Below, piece by piece: positions 1 through 6,226 of a stretch of 9,199 bases of DNA. Every line of letters begins with the position of its first letter. Positions within the stretch are counted from its first letter, which is position 1. Origin of the DNA: Cyanobacteriota bacterium (lineage in GTDB: Bacteria > Cyanobacteriota > Cyanobacteriia > Leptolyngbyales > Leptolyngbyaceae); contig JAIXVO010000631.1 in the NCBI GenBank assembly GCA_027482985.1, forward strand, positions 1-9,199, written 5' to 3'. The notes under the pieces were generated by a model. That model searched no databases and was not told the DNA's origin. It was given only the letters and a program-made list of their open reading frames with translations. Position numbers and translations under genes: made by a program.

Positions 1-603
1 AAGTTACTGGCGCAGGAGCGGGCGATCTCGCACCACAAGCAGGAACAAGTCGATTTAGTTTGGACCGGCCCGGAAGTGTCTGGAACTGAAAGCCGAGATA
101 CCGCAGTAGTGGTGCGAGAACTATTCCGGAGCGCCCGGCATAGTGTGTTGATTTCTAGTTTCGCGATCGATCCAGGCAATAAAGGCCAGCAACTCTGGCA
201 ACCGCTTGCCGATCGCCTGGATGCCAACCCGCAATTAAACGTCCGTATGTTCCTCAACATCAAGCGGCCATATAACAGTCAGACACCCACCCCCACTTTA
301 CTGCGCGAATTTGCCGAACACTTTCGCCACCAGGTTTGGGCGGGGCAGCGATTACCAGAAGTATTTCATGACCCGCGATCGCTGGAGTTTTCCCACACTG
401 CCAACGCCTGTCTCCATGCTAAATGTGTGGTGGTGGATGAGGAACGCGTGTTCATTACCTCGGCCAATTTTACCGAGGCCGCGCATCAACGCAACATTGA
501 GGCTGGAGTCCTCATTGCCAATGCGATCGCCGCTAGAGCGATTCGCTCCCAATTTGAAATGCTAGTCGCGCAAAAAATTCTGCACCGAGTCCCTGGACTT
601 TGA
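1..603 (+). CDS. drmC: DISARM-type DrmC, phospholipase D-like protein (5' end outside window)
   Basis: The reading frame is open from the first base, so the N-terminus lies to the left; 200 residues are visible. A GTG at position 76 could serve as a start but lies inside conserved sequence, so I treat the gene as partial. The visible part begins with a VDLVWTGPEV segment, then RDTAVVVRELFRSARHSVLI, which matches my recollection of DrmC proteins. A single phospholipase D signature follows: H139-A-K141 (visible-residue numbering), an Asp five residues later, then the SANFTEAA segment and a conserved glutamate (NIEAGVL). PLD enzymes with one HKD motif usually act as dimers. DrmC is an accessory component of DISARM, an anti-phage system that combines a methyltransferase with DrmA and DrmB. 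Its own reaction is not settled. The other DISARM genes would be to the left and are not seen. An unrelated PLD-family nuclease is the alternative. Confidence 0.72.
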   Translation, partial: KLLAQERAISHHKQEQVDLVWTGPEVSGTESRDTAVVVRELFRSARHSVLISSFAIDPGNKGQQLWQPLADRLDANPQLNVRMFLNIKRPYNSQTPTPTLLREFAEHFRHQVWAGQRLPEVFHDPRSLEFSHTANACLHAKCVVVDEERVFITSANFTEAAHQRNIEAGVLIANAIAARAIRSQFEMLVAQKILHRVPGL

Positions 604-634
604 AAATACCCAATATGACCCGACGCCAAACCGT

Positions 635-655
635 TTGGGTGTAAATTGGGTGTAA
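635..655 (+). repeat. Tandem pair of TTGGGTGTAA, possible integrase arm site
   Basis: The decamer TTGGGTGTAA occurs at 635-644 and again at 646-655, a period of 11 bases or about one helical turn. It sits between the DrmC stop codon and the tRNA fragment. A very similar pair (TTGGGGTAA) lies on the other side of the fragment at 863-882. Tyrosine integrases bind short repeated arm sites flanking their core site, which would explain the arrangement; that role is inference. Confidence 0.45.
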
Positions 656-700
656 GACAAAATTGAAATGACCGAAACGCCTTTCAGATAGTACTTTTAT

Positions 701-746
701 ATAGCCTTCCAAGCTATTGATGCGAGTTCGATTCTCGCTGCCCGCT
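701..746 (+). tRNA. 3' fragment of tRNA-Gly(UCC), attachment-site scar
   Basis: Bases 701-717 form an anticodon arm: stem ATAGC/GCTAT closing the seven-base loop CTTCCAA, with anticodon TCC at 708-710. A short variable region is followed by a T arm (stem GCGAG/CTCGC, loop TTCGATT, 722-738), the 3' acceptor strand TGCCCGC (739-745) and discriminator T746. CCA is not encoded. The 5' acceptor strand (expected GCGGGCA) and D arm are absent: 660-700 has neither a complementary heptamer nor a D loop. This is therefore not a functional tRNA but the 3' part that integrative elements carry or leave behind. A tyrosine integrase remnant directly downstream supports its reading as an att core. Confidence 0.85.
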
Positions 747-747
747 T

Positions 748-795
748 TGAAAGAAAACCTCTAGAATCTCTTGATTCTAGAGGTTTCAGCTTTCA
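748..795 (+). terminator. Long perfect hairpin after the tRNA fragment
   Basis: A perfect 14-bp stem (755-768 with 773-786) closes a TCTT loop. Beyond a small internal loop, a further 6-bp stem TGAAAG/CTTTCA (748-753 with 790-795) extends it. It starts two bases after the tRNA discriminator, where a tRNA terminator is expected. The following T tract is weak (TTT, then TTTTT some ten bases further on), so terminator activity is likely but not certain. Confidence 0.6.
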
Positions 796-862
796 GATCG
801 TTTTTAGAGTAAATACAAGTGTTCTAAAGATTAGGTATATTTGGAACAGTTTAGTTCAATTA

Positions 863-882
863 TTGGGGTAAGTTTGGGGTAA
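863..882 (+). repeat. Tandem pair of TTGGGGTAA, possible integrase arm site
   Basis: TTGGGGTAA occurs at 863-871 and 874-882, with the same 11-base period as the pair at 635-655 and nearly the same sequence. The two pairs bracket the tRNA fragment and hairpin. An arm-type binding site for the neighbouring integrase is the simplest explanation, but it is inferred. Confidence 0.45.
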
Positions 883-956
883 ACAGTGGTAAAGCAATAG
901 CTGCCCAAAACTTGCCGGGGAGGTTGTATACCAGGCATTCCAGTGATTCCCGGCGT

Positions 957-1696
957 AAAGCATCGAAAGGGACTGTGCAAATCAAGTCCTCAAACAATCG
1001 GTGACAGCTAGCTTTTCTTTCGAGGGTAAACGACATTATTTGAGCTTAGGGTTACAGGACTCCAAGACAAATCGCAAGGTTGCGGGGGCGAGGGCACGTC
1101 AAATTGAATTGGATATTATCTCCGACAACTTTGATCAAACCCTGGTGAAATACAAGCCCCAGACCGCCTTGAGTACGATTACCCCAATTACCCCAATTGA
1201 TCCGAAATTGTCTCTGACAGCAAACGAACTCTGGCAGAGGTACTCGGAGTACAAAAGCTCATCGGTCAAGGAAACGACAAGACACTACCACGCTAGCTTC
1301 GGTCGTTTGTTCGTCCAGCTAGAGAATATTCCCGTTTTGGATGCCTTGGCAGTCAAAGCTGGGCTAGAAAAAATTACTACGATTTATCAAACGAAACGAG
1401 CGTTATCACAGCTTTCTAGCGCTTGCAAGTGGGCAAAGAAGCATGGCGTGTTGGATTCAAATCCCTATGATGGAATGTCACACGAAATGCCGAAGTACCG
1501 TTACCAGACTGAGCCAAAACCTAACGCTTTTACCGAAGCCGAACGGGAACAGGTGCTTGAAGCATTTCGCAACCATCGAGGGAACTGGAATGGCAGGGGA
1601 TATGCAGGCAGTAGCTACAGGCACTACGCTCCCATTGTCGAGTTTTTGTTCTTGACTGGATGCAGACCTTCAGAGGCGGGCAATGGTATTTTGTAA
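957..1696 (+). pseudogene. Tyrosine recombinase/integrase remnant (two frames, C-terminus lost)
   Basis: An intact frame from a GTG at 1001 to the stop at 1694-1696 gives 231 residues. It begins with the arm-binding-type motif GKRHYLSLGL and continues through RQIELDIISDNFD, a SAM-like core-binding domain (about residues 70-165) and the start of the catalytic domain ending LTGCRPSEA, which holds the first catalytic arginine. The normal N-terminus is visible just upstream in another frame: codons 957-1001 read KASKGTVQIKSSNNR, then meet a TGA at 1002. Joining the two halves needs one base gained near 1012-1014 as well as repair of the stop. After the GCG at 1676-1678 the protein ends in unrelated residues because an IS1-type element begins there. 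The catalytic Lys, His-x-x-Arg and Tyr are all missing, so it is inactive. It would have targeted the tRNA-Gly site upstream. The original start codon is unclear. Confidence 0.85.
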
Positions 1697-1718
1697 AGGC
1701 TAGAGAAAATCAAGGGGT

Positions 1719-2164
1719 TCAGCCAGTCGCCAGCTTTCTTCGCAAGGTTGCGTTGTAGTGATGAATGAAATTCCAAATCGCTCCAATATGGTTTTCTAAC
1801 TTTCTCGAAAAGGCCAACGTTTTTCTCCCTAACCGTGCAACTCGTTGTCTGAATGTGTTGTTGAAGCGTTCGATGTAACTGGTTTTGCCCGTCTCTTTGC
1901 CGACTGCCTGATGGCGTTTACTGGGCAAGGCCACCGGATAAGCTGACCAGAAATCGGGACAACAGACCGCGCATTGGCGATACACCGCTGGTAATGCCTG
2001 CGACAAGGCTTGAGCCGAGGCCCCGCTGCGATCGCCGATGTGACAGCTCACAATCTCGCGAGTTTGGGCATCAAGGGCCAGCCACACCCACTGCTCATTG
2101 CCCTTGTCAGCCACCACCGCCCACACCTCATCCATCTGCACATTCAAGCGTTGTGGCGCTTTGG
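1719..2164 (-). pseudogene. insB: IS1 transposase, InsB-like catalytic part
   Basis: The frame beginning PKAPQRLNVQMDEVWAVVAD and ending KLATG reads as the DDE catalytic half of an IS1-family transposase. Hallmarks are QMDEVW with the first catalytic Asp, QWVWLALD, the Cys-rich CCPDFWSAYP carrying the second Asp, then VGKETGKTSYIERFNNT with the family Glu, and the tail GAIWNFIHHYN. From an ATG at 2147 it would give 142 residues. Upstream codons to 2164 also match the family. They are cut off from the N-terminal part by an inverted duplication at 2165-2197 and lie in a different frame from it, so a full transposase cannot be made without two corrections. The catalytic half itself shows no stop codon, which suggests recent decay. 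Confidence 0.85.
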
Positions 2165-2226
2165 GCGTGACTGCAACAGTATGTCAATGCGGCATCAGCC
2201 GCATTGACATACTGTTGCAGTCACGC
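2165..2226. repeat. Perfect 29-bp inverted repeat with a 4-base loop
   Basis: Bases 2165-2193 are the exact reverse complement of 2198-2226, separated by ATCA. On the minus strand the 2198-2226 arm encodes the InsA residues EA-stop-LQQYVNA in the frame of the upstream transposase part, so it is the original copy. The 2165-2193 arm is an inverted duplicate occupying the InsA-InsB junction. This is the signature expected of a polymerase switching templates at a fold-back. It is not positioned at an IS end, so it is not a terminal repeat. Confidence 0.9.
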
Positions 2227-2445
2227 TTCCGAGACTTGCAGGGCCAGCGCAATCCCAACTAGGGGGATCTTTTCCACCACCAACCGATCAATCATCGCTT
2301 TCGTGTCAGAAAACTGGGGTTGCCATTGCGGGTTTTGCCCAAACTGCCGACCGCAATCGCGACAGGTGGCTTATATCGGCAGTATTTTCGCGATCGCTTG
2401 TAATCTGGTTAGGTCGGAATGCCACCAGGCAAGCGTTGCTGCCAT
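2198..2445 (-). pseudogene. insA: IS1 transposase, InsA-like N-terminal part (broken)
   Basis: On the minus strand, 2364 to 2224 reads CRDCGRQFGQNPQWQP, then DTKAMIDRLVVEKIPLVGIA and LALQVSEA, which is the zinc-finger and helix-turn-helix half of an IS1-family transposase. A TGA at 2221-2223 replaces the tryptophan expected before LQQYVNA, probably TGG to TGA. Further upstream the sequence is frameshifted: 2365-2395 shows the expected ENRRYK-like region scrambled by small indels, with a TAA in frame. An ATG at 2445 is a plausible original start. In normal elements this part binds the terminal repeats; here it cannot give a full-length product. Confidence 0.75.
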
Positions 2446-2500
2446 TCGGCTTAAGCTCCTTTTCCCCGCTTGTATTAGCCTGTCCCAACCGCCCATTGGC

Positions 2501-2694
2501 TCCCCTTATTTAACGCCACAAGAAGATTCATCAGCCGCTCTTAAAGGCCGGAAAAACTTACAGGCTGCGGGGTTGACATTTTTTAGTCAGAAAGGTACTC
2601 AAACTACACCCAGTAACAAAAGGTTAAGATAGCATTTAAATATTAAAGGTTGTGTCACAGTCAGGCATACCGACTCAATCCTTCTGAGGCGCTT
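2501..2694 (+). promoter_or_regulatory. Non-coding transition region upstream of the PHP gene, weak promoter candidate
   Basis: This stretch joins the IS remnant to the first backbone gene. It contains a consensus TTGACA (2573-2578), but the hexamer 17 bases further on (TACTCA) is a poor -10 element, so the promoter call is weak. A1 AT-rich patch (2625-2647) follows. A CTGAGG at about 2685-2690 sits five bases before the ATG at 2695 and may act as a ribosome binding site. No gene is recognisable. Confidence 0.25.
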
Positions 2695-3414
2695 ATGGTT
2701 GCAAATTTGATTGGAGTATCGCCGTCCTCAATTCACGCCGCCCAAGACGTAACGGCATTGAGAAAGGTGTTGGAATCCGTTCATGCGGACAGTTGTCCAC
2801 TGTCCTACAACTTCCATATGCATACGGTTTGCTCAGATGGGCAGTTGCAACCGGAAGATTTGATGCATCAGGCGATCGTGATTGGGTTGCGGGGGCTGGC
2901 CATTACGGACCACCATTCCACCGATGGCTACCGCCGCGCCCACCGTTGGCTCGAAACCTATCGGGAAGATGCGGCCTGGCGGGGTAATCCAGTGCCGGCG
3001 TTGCAGTTGTGGACGGGGATCGAAGTTACCTCCAATCTGGCGAATACGGAAGTCCATATTTTAGGCTATGCCTTCAATCCTGATAGTCCTTCGATGAAGC
3101 GCTACAGCCATCGCGAATCACCCAAGGGGGCTGACGCGATCGCGGCGCAGGTGATTCACAATATTCATTTGGCTGGTGGCATCGCGGTGCTAGCACACCC
3201 CGCTCGCTATCGGCGAGCGCCCGAAGACCTGATTCCCGCCGCCGCTGAAGCCGGGATCGACGGTGTGGAGACCTATTATGCCTACAATAATCCCACTCCT
3301 TGGTGCCCCAGTCCCCGGCAAACCGAAGAAGTGCAACGCTTAAGTTCAACCTACGGCCTGCTCAGCACATGCGGCACCGATACCCATGGGCTGAATCTGC
3401 GCCAACGCCTCTAA
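2695..3414 (+). CDS. PHP-domain metal-dependent phosphoesterase
   Basis: The 239-residue protein has the metal-binding motifs of the PHP (polymerase and histidinol phosphatase) family in order: FHMHTVCSDG with H41 and H43 and D48, AITDHHS with D72, H73 and H74, E110 in TGIEVTS, H168 in LAHPARYR, and D229 with H231 in CGTDTHG. These build a trinuclear metal site that hydrolyses phosphoester bonds; relatives act on nucleotide phosphates or short RNA. The substrate here is not known. No signal peptide is visible, so it is probably cytoplasmic. I chose ATG 2695; an in-frame TTG at 2650 would add 15 residues lacking family character. The stand-alone length fits cyanobacterial homologues. It converges with the Lin0512 gene. 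Confidence 0.85.
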   Translation: MVANLIGVSPSSIHAAQDVTALRKVLESVHADSCPLSYNFHMHTVCSDGQLQPEDLMHQAIVIGLRGLAITDHHSTDGYRRAHRWLETYREDAAWRGNPVPALQLWTGIEVTSNLANTEVHILGYAFNPDSPSMKRYSHRESPKGADAIAAQVIHNIHLAGGIAVLAHPARYRRAPEDLIPAAAEAGIDGVETYYAYNNPTPWCPSPRQTEEVQRLSSTYGLLSTCGTDTHGLNLRQRL

Positions 3415-3462
3415 GCCTCAGCAACTTATGGGGTTGCTCACAGCTGACTCCCGCCGCCTAAC

Positions 3463-3496
3463 GCCAGCAGTCCCAGTTACTCATTAGACTGCTGGC
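3463..3496. terminator. Hairpin between convergent genes
   Basis: GCCAGCAGTC (3463-3472) pairs perfectly with GACTGCTGGC (3487-3496) around a 14-base loop, in the 91-base gap between the converging PHP and Lin0512 genes. A smaller hairpin AGCAAC/GTTGCT (3420-3425 with 3433-3438) lies just left. Neither is followed by a T tract, so a bidirectional terminator is plausible but not shown. Confidence 0.4.
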
Positions 3497-3505
3497 TGCT
3501 GCCTC

Positions 3506-3889
3506 CTAATTCTCCCGGCACCCTGACTCGGTTTCCACCCAAACGGTCACGGCTGCCACTGCGATCAACATTTCGTCATTCTTGTCGGCAAACTCCGCGA
3601 TCGCCCGTCCCTGCACAATCATGCCACCCGCTTCCACTGTCAGCCGTTTTTGCCCAAAGGGTAGCACCGCCAGCACCTCATCGGCGCTCACCTGATCCGG
3701 GTAAGGCACCGCCACCTGTACTTCAATAATCATTTCATTGGGATGACTTAAGCCCGCCACTTCCCAAATTCCCGGCAGCGCATTATTCGCGATCGCGTTT
3801 CGCACCGCGCGGGCAGCGGCCACAGTGGGTTCTTGACCATGTTGGTCAATGCCCATTCCCATTTCGATGACAAAGCGTTTTAGAGGCAT
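3506..3889 (-). CDS. Lin0512-family conserved protein
   Basis: The 127-residue protein begins MPLKRFVIEMGMGIDQHGQ, followed by PTVAAARAVRNAIANNALPG, then AVPYPDQVSADEVLAVLPFG, then a GGM and a KNDEMLIAVAAVTV segment. This order matches the Lin0512 family of small conserved proteins in bacteria, whose function is unknown. I chose ATG 3889. The frame is open for 45 codons further upstream, but that part is low-complexity and covers the repeat-rich spacer, so it is very unlikely to be translated. There is no purine-rich ribosome binding site: the transcript would have a 30-base pyrimidine run immediately before the start codon. It lies 178 bases downstream of mdh on the same strand. No signal peptide or membrane segment is seen. 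Confidence 0.8.
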   Translation of the reverse strand: MPLKRFVIEMGMGIDQHGQEPTVAAARAVRNAIANNALPGIWEVAGLSHPNEMIIEVQVAVPYPDQVSADEVLAVLPFGQKRLTVEAGGMIVQGRAIAEFADKNDEMLIAVAAVTVWVETESGCREN

Positions 3890-3919
3890 AGGAGGGAGGG
3901 AGAGGGAGGAGGAAGAAGA
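3890..3919 (+). repeat. 30-base homopurine tract next to the Lin0512 start codon
   Basis: Every base from 3890 to 3919 on the plus strand is A or G, with three GGG runs (3894-3896, 3898-3900, 3904-3906) and two further GG pairs. The tract abuts the Lin0512 start codon, so its transcript would carry an uninterrupted pyrimidine leader. The plus strand could form a G-quadruplex or triplex; that is inference. Confidence 0.75.
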
Positions 3920-4014
3920 TCGTAGAGACGGTGCCGTTGGCCCGTCTTCCCGGAGCATGTGGGTGAAATCGGTGGCGGTGGCAAAATCCCCGGAGCATAT
4001 TCGTAGAGACGGTG
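3920..4014 (+). repeat. Paired intergenic repeats between mdh and the Lin0512 gene
   Basis: TCGTAGAGACGGTG occurs at 3920-3933 and 4001-4014. Between them CCCGGAGCAT occurs at 3949-3958 and 3989-3998, giving an A-B-B-A order. The first A copy starts an imperfect hairpin, AGACGGTGCC with GGCCCGTCT around GTT; the second is more degenerate. GTAGAGACG-type hairpins are familiar as dispersed intergenic repeats in cyanobacteria, and this looks like two decayed copies of one. Confidence 0.6.
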
Positions 4015-4067
4015 GCGCTGGCACGTTTCTCAGGGAATATCGGTAGAAAGGGTGATGGATTTTTCCC

Positions 4068-5057
4068 TTAGCCCTCCCACTTCAAATTAGCGTCGGCAAG
4101 GAGTTGCCGGAGTTTGTCCAAATTTTGGCGGACGGCATTAGCGGAGGTATGCAGGTCAGCCAGTTCTGATTCGGTCAGGTCGAGTTCCAGAATGCTTTCA
4201 ATGCCCTGACAACCCAGGCGGCAGGGCACACCCATAAAAATATCTTGCAACTGGTACTGCCCTTTTAAATAGGCAGCAACGGGCAGGATGCGCGGCTGAT
4301 TGTAGAGAATCGCTTCCACCATGACACAAACGGCAGAAGCCGGAGCATAGTACGCCCCGCCCGTCTTCAATAATTCGACCACTTCCGCCCCGCCGTTGCG
4401 AGTCCGCTGGACAATCCGCGCGATCGCGTCCGCATCCAGAAAGCGATCGATGGGAATGCCGTTAACGGTGGAATAGCGGGGCAGCGGCACCATCAGATCC
4501 CCGTGACTGCCTAACACCGTGGCATTGATATCGTGAATGGAAACGCCCAACTCCATCGCCAAAAAGGTTTGGAACCGGGCAGAATCGAGTACGCCCGCCA
4601 TTCCCATCACCTGATTCACGGGTAAGCCGCTGGCCTGCCAGCCAACATAGGTCATCACATCGAGGGGATTGGTGACCACAATCAAAATTGCCCCCGGACA
4701 ATGGGGGATGACTTTTTGCGTCACATCCAGCACGATCTTGCCGTTGGTCAGCAGCAGATCATCCCGACTCATGCCAGGGCGACGCGGTAAGCCAGCGGTA
4801 ATCACGACGACATTGGCTCCGGCGGTCGCCGCAAAATCATTACTGCCGACAATGATGCGATCGTGCCGCTCCACCCCACGGGCTTCCATCAAATCGAGGG
4901 CAACGCCTTGCGGTCGGCCTTCCACCACATCCACCAGGACGACATCGGCGATATTTTTTTCAGCCAGCCGCTGAGCCAGGGTTGCACCGACATTCCCGGC
5001 TCCCACTACAGCGACTTTTGCCGTCGCACAGGCGACTTCCGAGGGACGCAAAACCAT
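4068..5057 (-). CDS. mdh: Malate dehydrogenase, NAD-dependent
   Basis: This 329-residue protein belongs to the LDH-like malate dehydrogenase family and interconverts malate and oxaloacetate with NAD in the cytoplasm, as part of central carbon metabolism. Visible features are the Rossmann loop GAGNVG (19-24), D43 after the second strand, which favours NAD over NADP, the mobile loop GLPRRPGMSRDD with substrate arginines R92 and R98, N130 in TNPLDVMTY, and the catalytic pair D158 with R161 (VLDSARF) and H185 (GSHGD). Arginine, not glutamine, at the loop position supports malate rather than lactate. I chose ATG 5057, which has GGAGG about nine bases upstream; a TTG at 5075 would add six residues and overlap that site. 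It follows ndhO on the same strand after 94 bases. Confidence 0.93.
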   Translation of the reverse strand: MVLRPSEVACATAKVAVVGAGNVGATLAQRLAEKNIADVVLVDVVEGRPQGVALDLMEARGVERHDRIIVGSNDFAATAGANVVVITAGLPRRPGMSRDDLLLTNGKIVLDVTQKVIPHCPGAILIVVTNPLDVMTYVGWQASGLPVNQVMGMAGVLDSARFQTFLAMELGVSIHDINATVLGSHGDLMVPLPRYSTVNGIPIDRFLDADAIARIVQRTRNGGAEVVELLKTGGAYYAPASAVCVMVEAILYNQPRILPVAAYLKGQYQLQDIFMGVPCRLGCQGIESILELDLTESELADLHTSANAVRQNLDKLRQLLADANLKWEG

Positions 5058-5151
5058 CGACCGAAACCTCCGCAATCATTGGTTTCAGCCTATGGTAGAT
5101 CGAGTTCGGGCGATCGCCGAGTTTCGATACAAATATTCTCCAGTTTGGCTC

Positions 5152-5403
5152 CTAGCCAATCATCCAATTGGGGGTAATGCCATCCACTTTATCCACTGCT
5201 TCCAATTGATCTTGCCGCAACCAGATGTTGGGTGTGGGGGTAATGCCAAACTTCACCAGGGCATAATCGCCGCTCAGATCCACGACTTCGCCCTTCGTTT
5301 CAAACAGGTAAGGCGGAAACCGCGCATCACTCGCTTTTGCTTCCAGGCTATTTTCCAGCTTTTCCCGCACCGCCCGGACAAAATCACCACGTTTAACAGC
5401 CAT
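5152..5403 (-). CDS. ndhO: NAD(P)H-quinone oxidoreductase subunit O
   Basis: The 83-residue protein begins [20 protein letters not shown], continues [33 protein letters not shown], and [12 protein letters not shown]. This is the full conserved body of NdhO, a small peripheral subunit specific to the cyanobacterial and plant-type NDH-1 complex in the thylakoid membrane, which takes part in cyclic electron flow and CO2 uptake. The C-terminal tail of roughly 12 residues after the conserved region makes it slightly longer than the usual 70-odd residues. I chose ATG 5403; a TTG four codons upstream is less likely. Its presence is strong evidence for a cyanobacterium. It is transcribed towards mdh. 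Confidence 0.92.
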   Translation of the reverse strand: MAVKRGDFVRAVREKLENSLEAKASDARFPPYLFETKGEVVDLSGDYALVKFGITPTPNIWLRQDQLEAVDKVDGITPNWMIG

Positions 5404-5509
5404 AGCTTTACCCAATCACGTCTGCTTCTTTTGCATTCTAAAGTGATTTTGTCCCTACGACTTATCGAAACCTATGAATGGGGGCATCAGGCTAGGGCGA
5501 TCGCTGCGG

Positions 5510-6226
5510 TTACCGATGCGATCGCAATAAGGTTTTGCCCCGGCGAAAAGCGGCAATTATGGGTCGCGCCACGAGCAGGGTTTCGTACCAGGCGTTCGGG
5601 TAAATATCACTACGGGATGACCGTTGCGCGACTAACCCCCCATTGGTGCGTAAGGTTAACGTCTCTGGATATTGCTGCCGGAAGACATTATAGGCTCCGT
5701 CTAGATGCATGGGACCCCCTGCGGGATCTCCGGGCGGACGCTGTTGTAGGGTTTCCAGAAAATCAATTAAGGCATCATAGAGGTTGGCCTGGACACCGTA
5801 AAACGTTGCTGTTTCAACGTCCTCTGAGAGCCGTGTCAATTGCACTGGTAAGACCACGGGGCGATCAGCGTCATCGCCAAAATAGACCATATCCCAGGCG
5901 CACTGACTTAACTGCTCGACTAATGAGGCTTCTACCTTCGGAAAATGCTGACTAATTAACAGGTCATCCTCCATGATCAAAACATTGGCTAAACCCTCTG
6001 CCCGAGCCTGTTTTAAAATCGATAAATGACTGAGAAAGCAACCGTGAGCCCCAATGCTAGGGAAGCCCCCCAACTCGGTTGGACGAATTCCAGGAAATAG
6101 TTCCAATCGACCGGGCATAAAGGTCATGCCCAGTTTTTGCAATTCTCTTTCCGCTCCCAGGCGACGATCGACTCGCTCAGGCAAGTTAATCACGTAACCA
6201 CGTTGAAAAAAGTCCAGAATTTTCAT
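5510..6226 (-). CDS. Glycosyltransferase family 25 protein
   Basis: The 238-residue protein shows the GT25 pattern: YVINLPERVDRR (11-22), GAHGCFLSHLSILKQA (59-74), and the acidic IMEDDLL motif with E86, D87 and D88. The acidic motif resembles the metal- and nucleotide-sugar-binding DxD of this fold. GT25 enzymes transfer galactose or other sugars onto lipooligosaccharide or related surface glycans, so a role in cell-surface polysaccharide is the likely one; donor and acceptor cannot be read from sequence. No transmembrane segment or signal peptide is visible. The start is ATG 6226; the length is normal for the family. It is divergent from the DUF429 gene and stands 106 bases upstream of ndhO on the same strand. 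Two HIP1 octamers lie at or just beyond its stop codon. Confidence 0.8.
   Translation of the reverse strand: MKILDFFQRGYVINLPERVDRRLGAERELQKLGMTFMPGRLELFPGIRPTELGGFPSIGAHGCFLSHLSILKQARAEGLANVLIMEDDLLISQHFPKVEASLVEQLSQCAWDMVYFGDDADRPVVLPVQLTRLSEDVETATFYGVQANLYDALIDFLETLQQRPPGDPAGGPMHLDGAYNVFRQQYPETLTLRTNGGLVAQRSSRSDIYPNAWYETLLVARPIIAAFRRGKTLLRSHR

Larger units (their letters stand above)
1679..2500 (-). mobile_element. Decayed IS1-family insertion sequence (right end approximate)
   Basis: The left edge is set where the integrase reading breaks, after GCG at 1678; the IS side begins GGCAATGG. A related octamer in inverse orientation, CCATTGGC, lies at 2493-2500, and I use it as a provisional right end. 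The match is short, so the terminus is uncertain. Inside are an InsB-like catalytic part and a degraded InsA-like part on the minus strand, separated by a fold-back duplication. A clean target duplication is not seen: TCAGAGGCG abuts the left edge at 1670-1678, and the nearest similar sequence on the right is TCTGAGGCG at 2682-2690, well beyond the provisional end. No integrase sequence is recognisable after the IS, so material was probably lost at this junction. Confidence 0.7.

Noticed and set aside
701..746. Functional tRNA-Gly gene
   Set aside because: The 5' acceptor strand and D arm are missing upstream, so only the 3' part is present.
2204..2632. Plus-strand open frame of 142 codons
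   Set aside because: It is antisense to the InsA-like remnant and begins inside the palindrome; the translation has no family character.
3074..3349. Minus-strand open frame of 91 codons
   Set aside because: It lies opposite the PHP-domain gene and shows no recognisable motif.
3890..4024. N-terminal extension of the Lin0512 protein by 45 residues
   Set aside because: The extension is low-complexity, spans intergenic repeats and precedes the conserved MPLKRFVIEMGMG start.
5145..5159. Hairpin TTGGCT/AGCCAA as terminator of ndhO
   Set aside because: It overlaps the stop codon, has only six base pairs and no T tract follows on the minus strand.
5092..5955. Long plus-strand open frame of 287 codons
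   Set aside because: It lies opposite ndhO and the GT25 gene, both of which show clear family motifs; its own translation has no recognisable domain.
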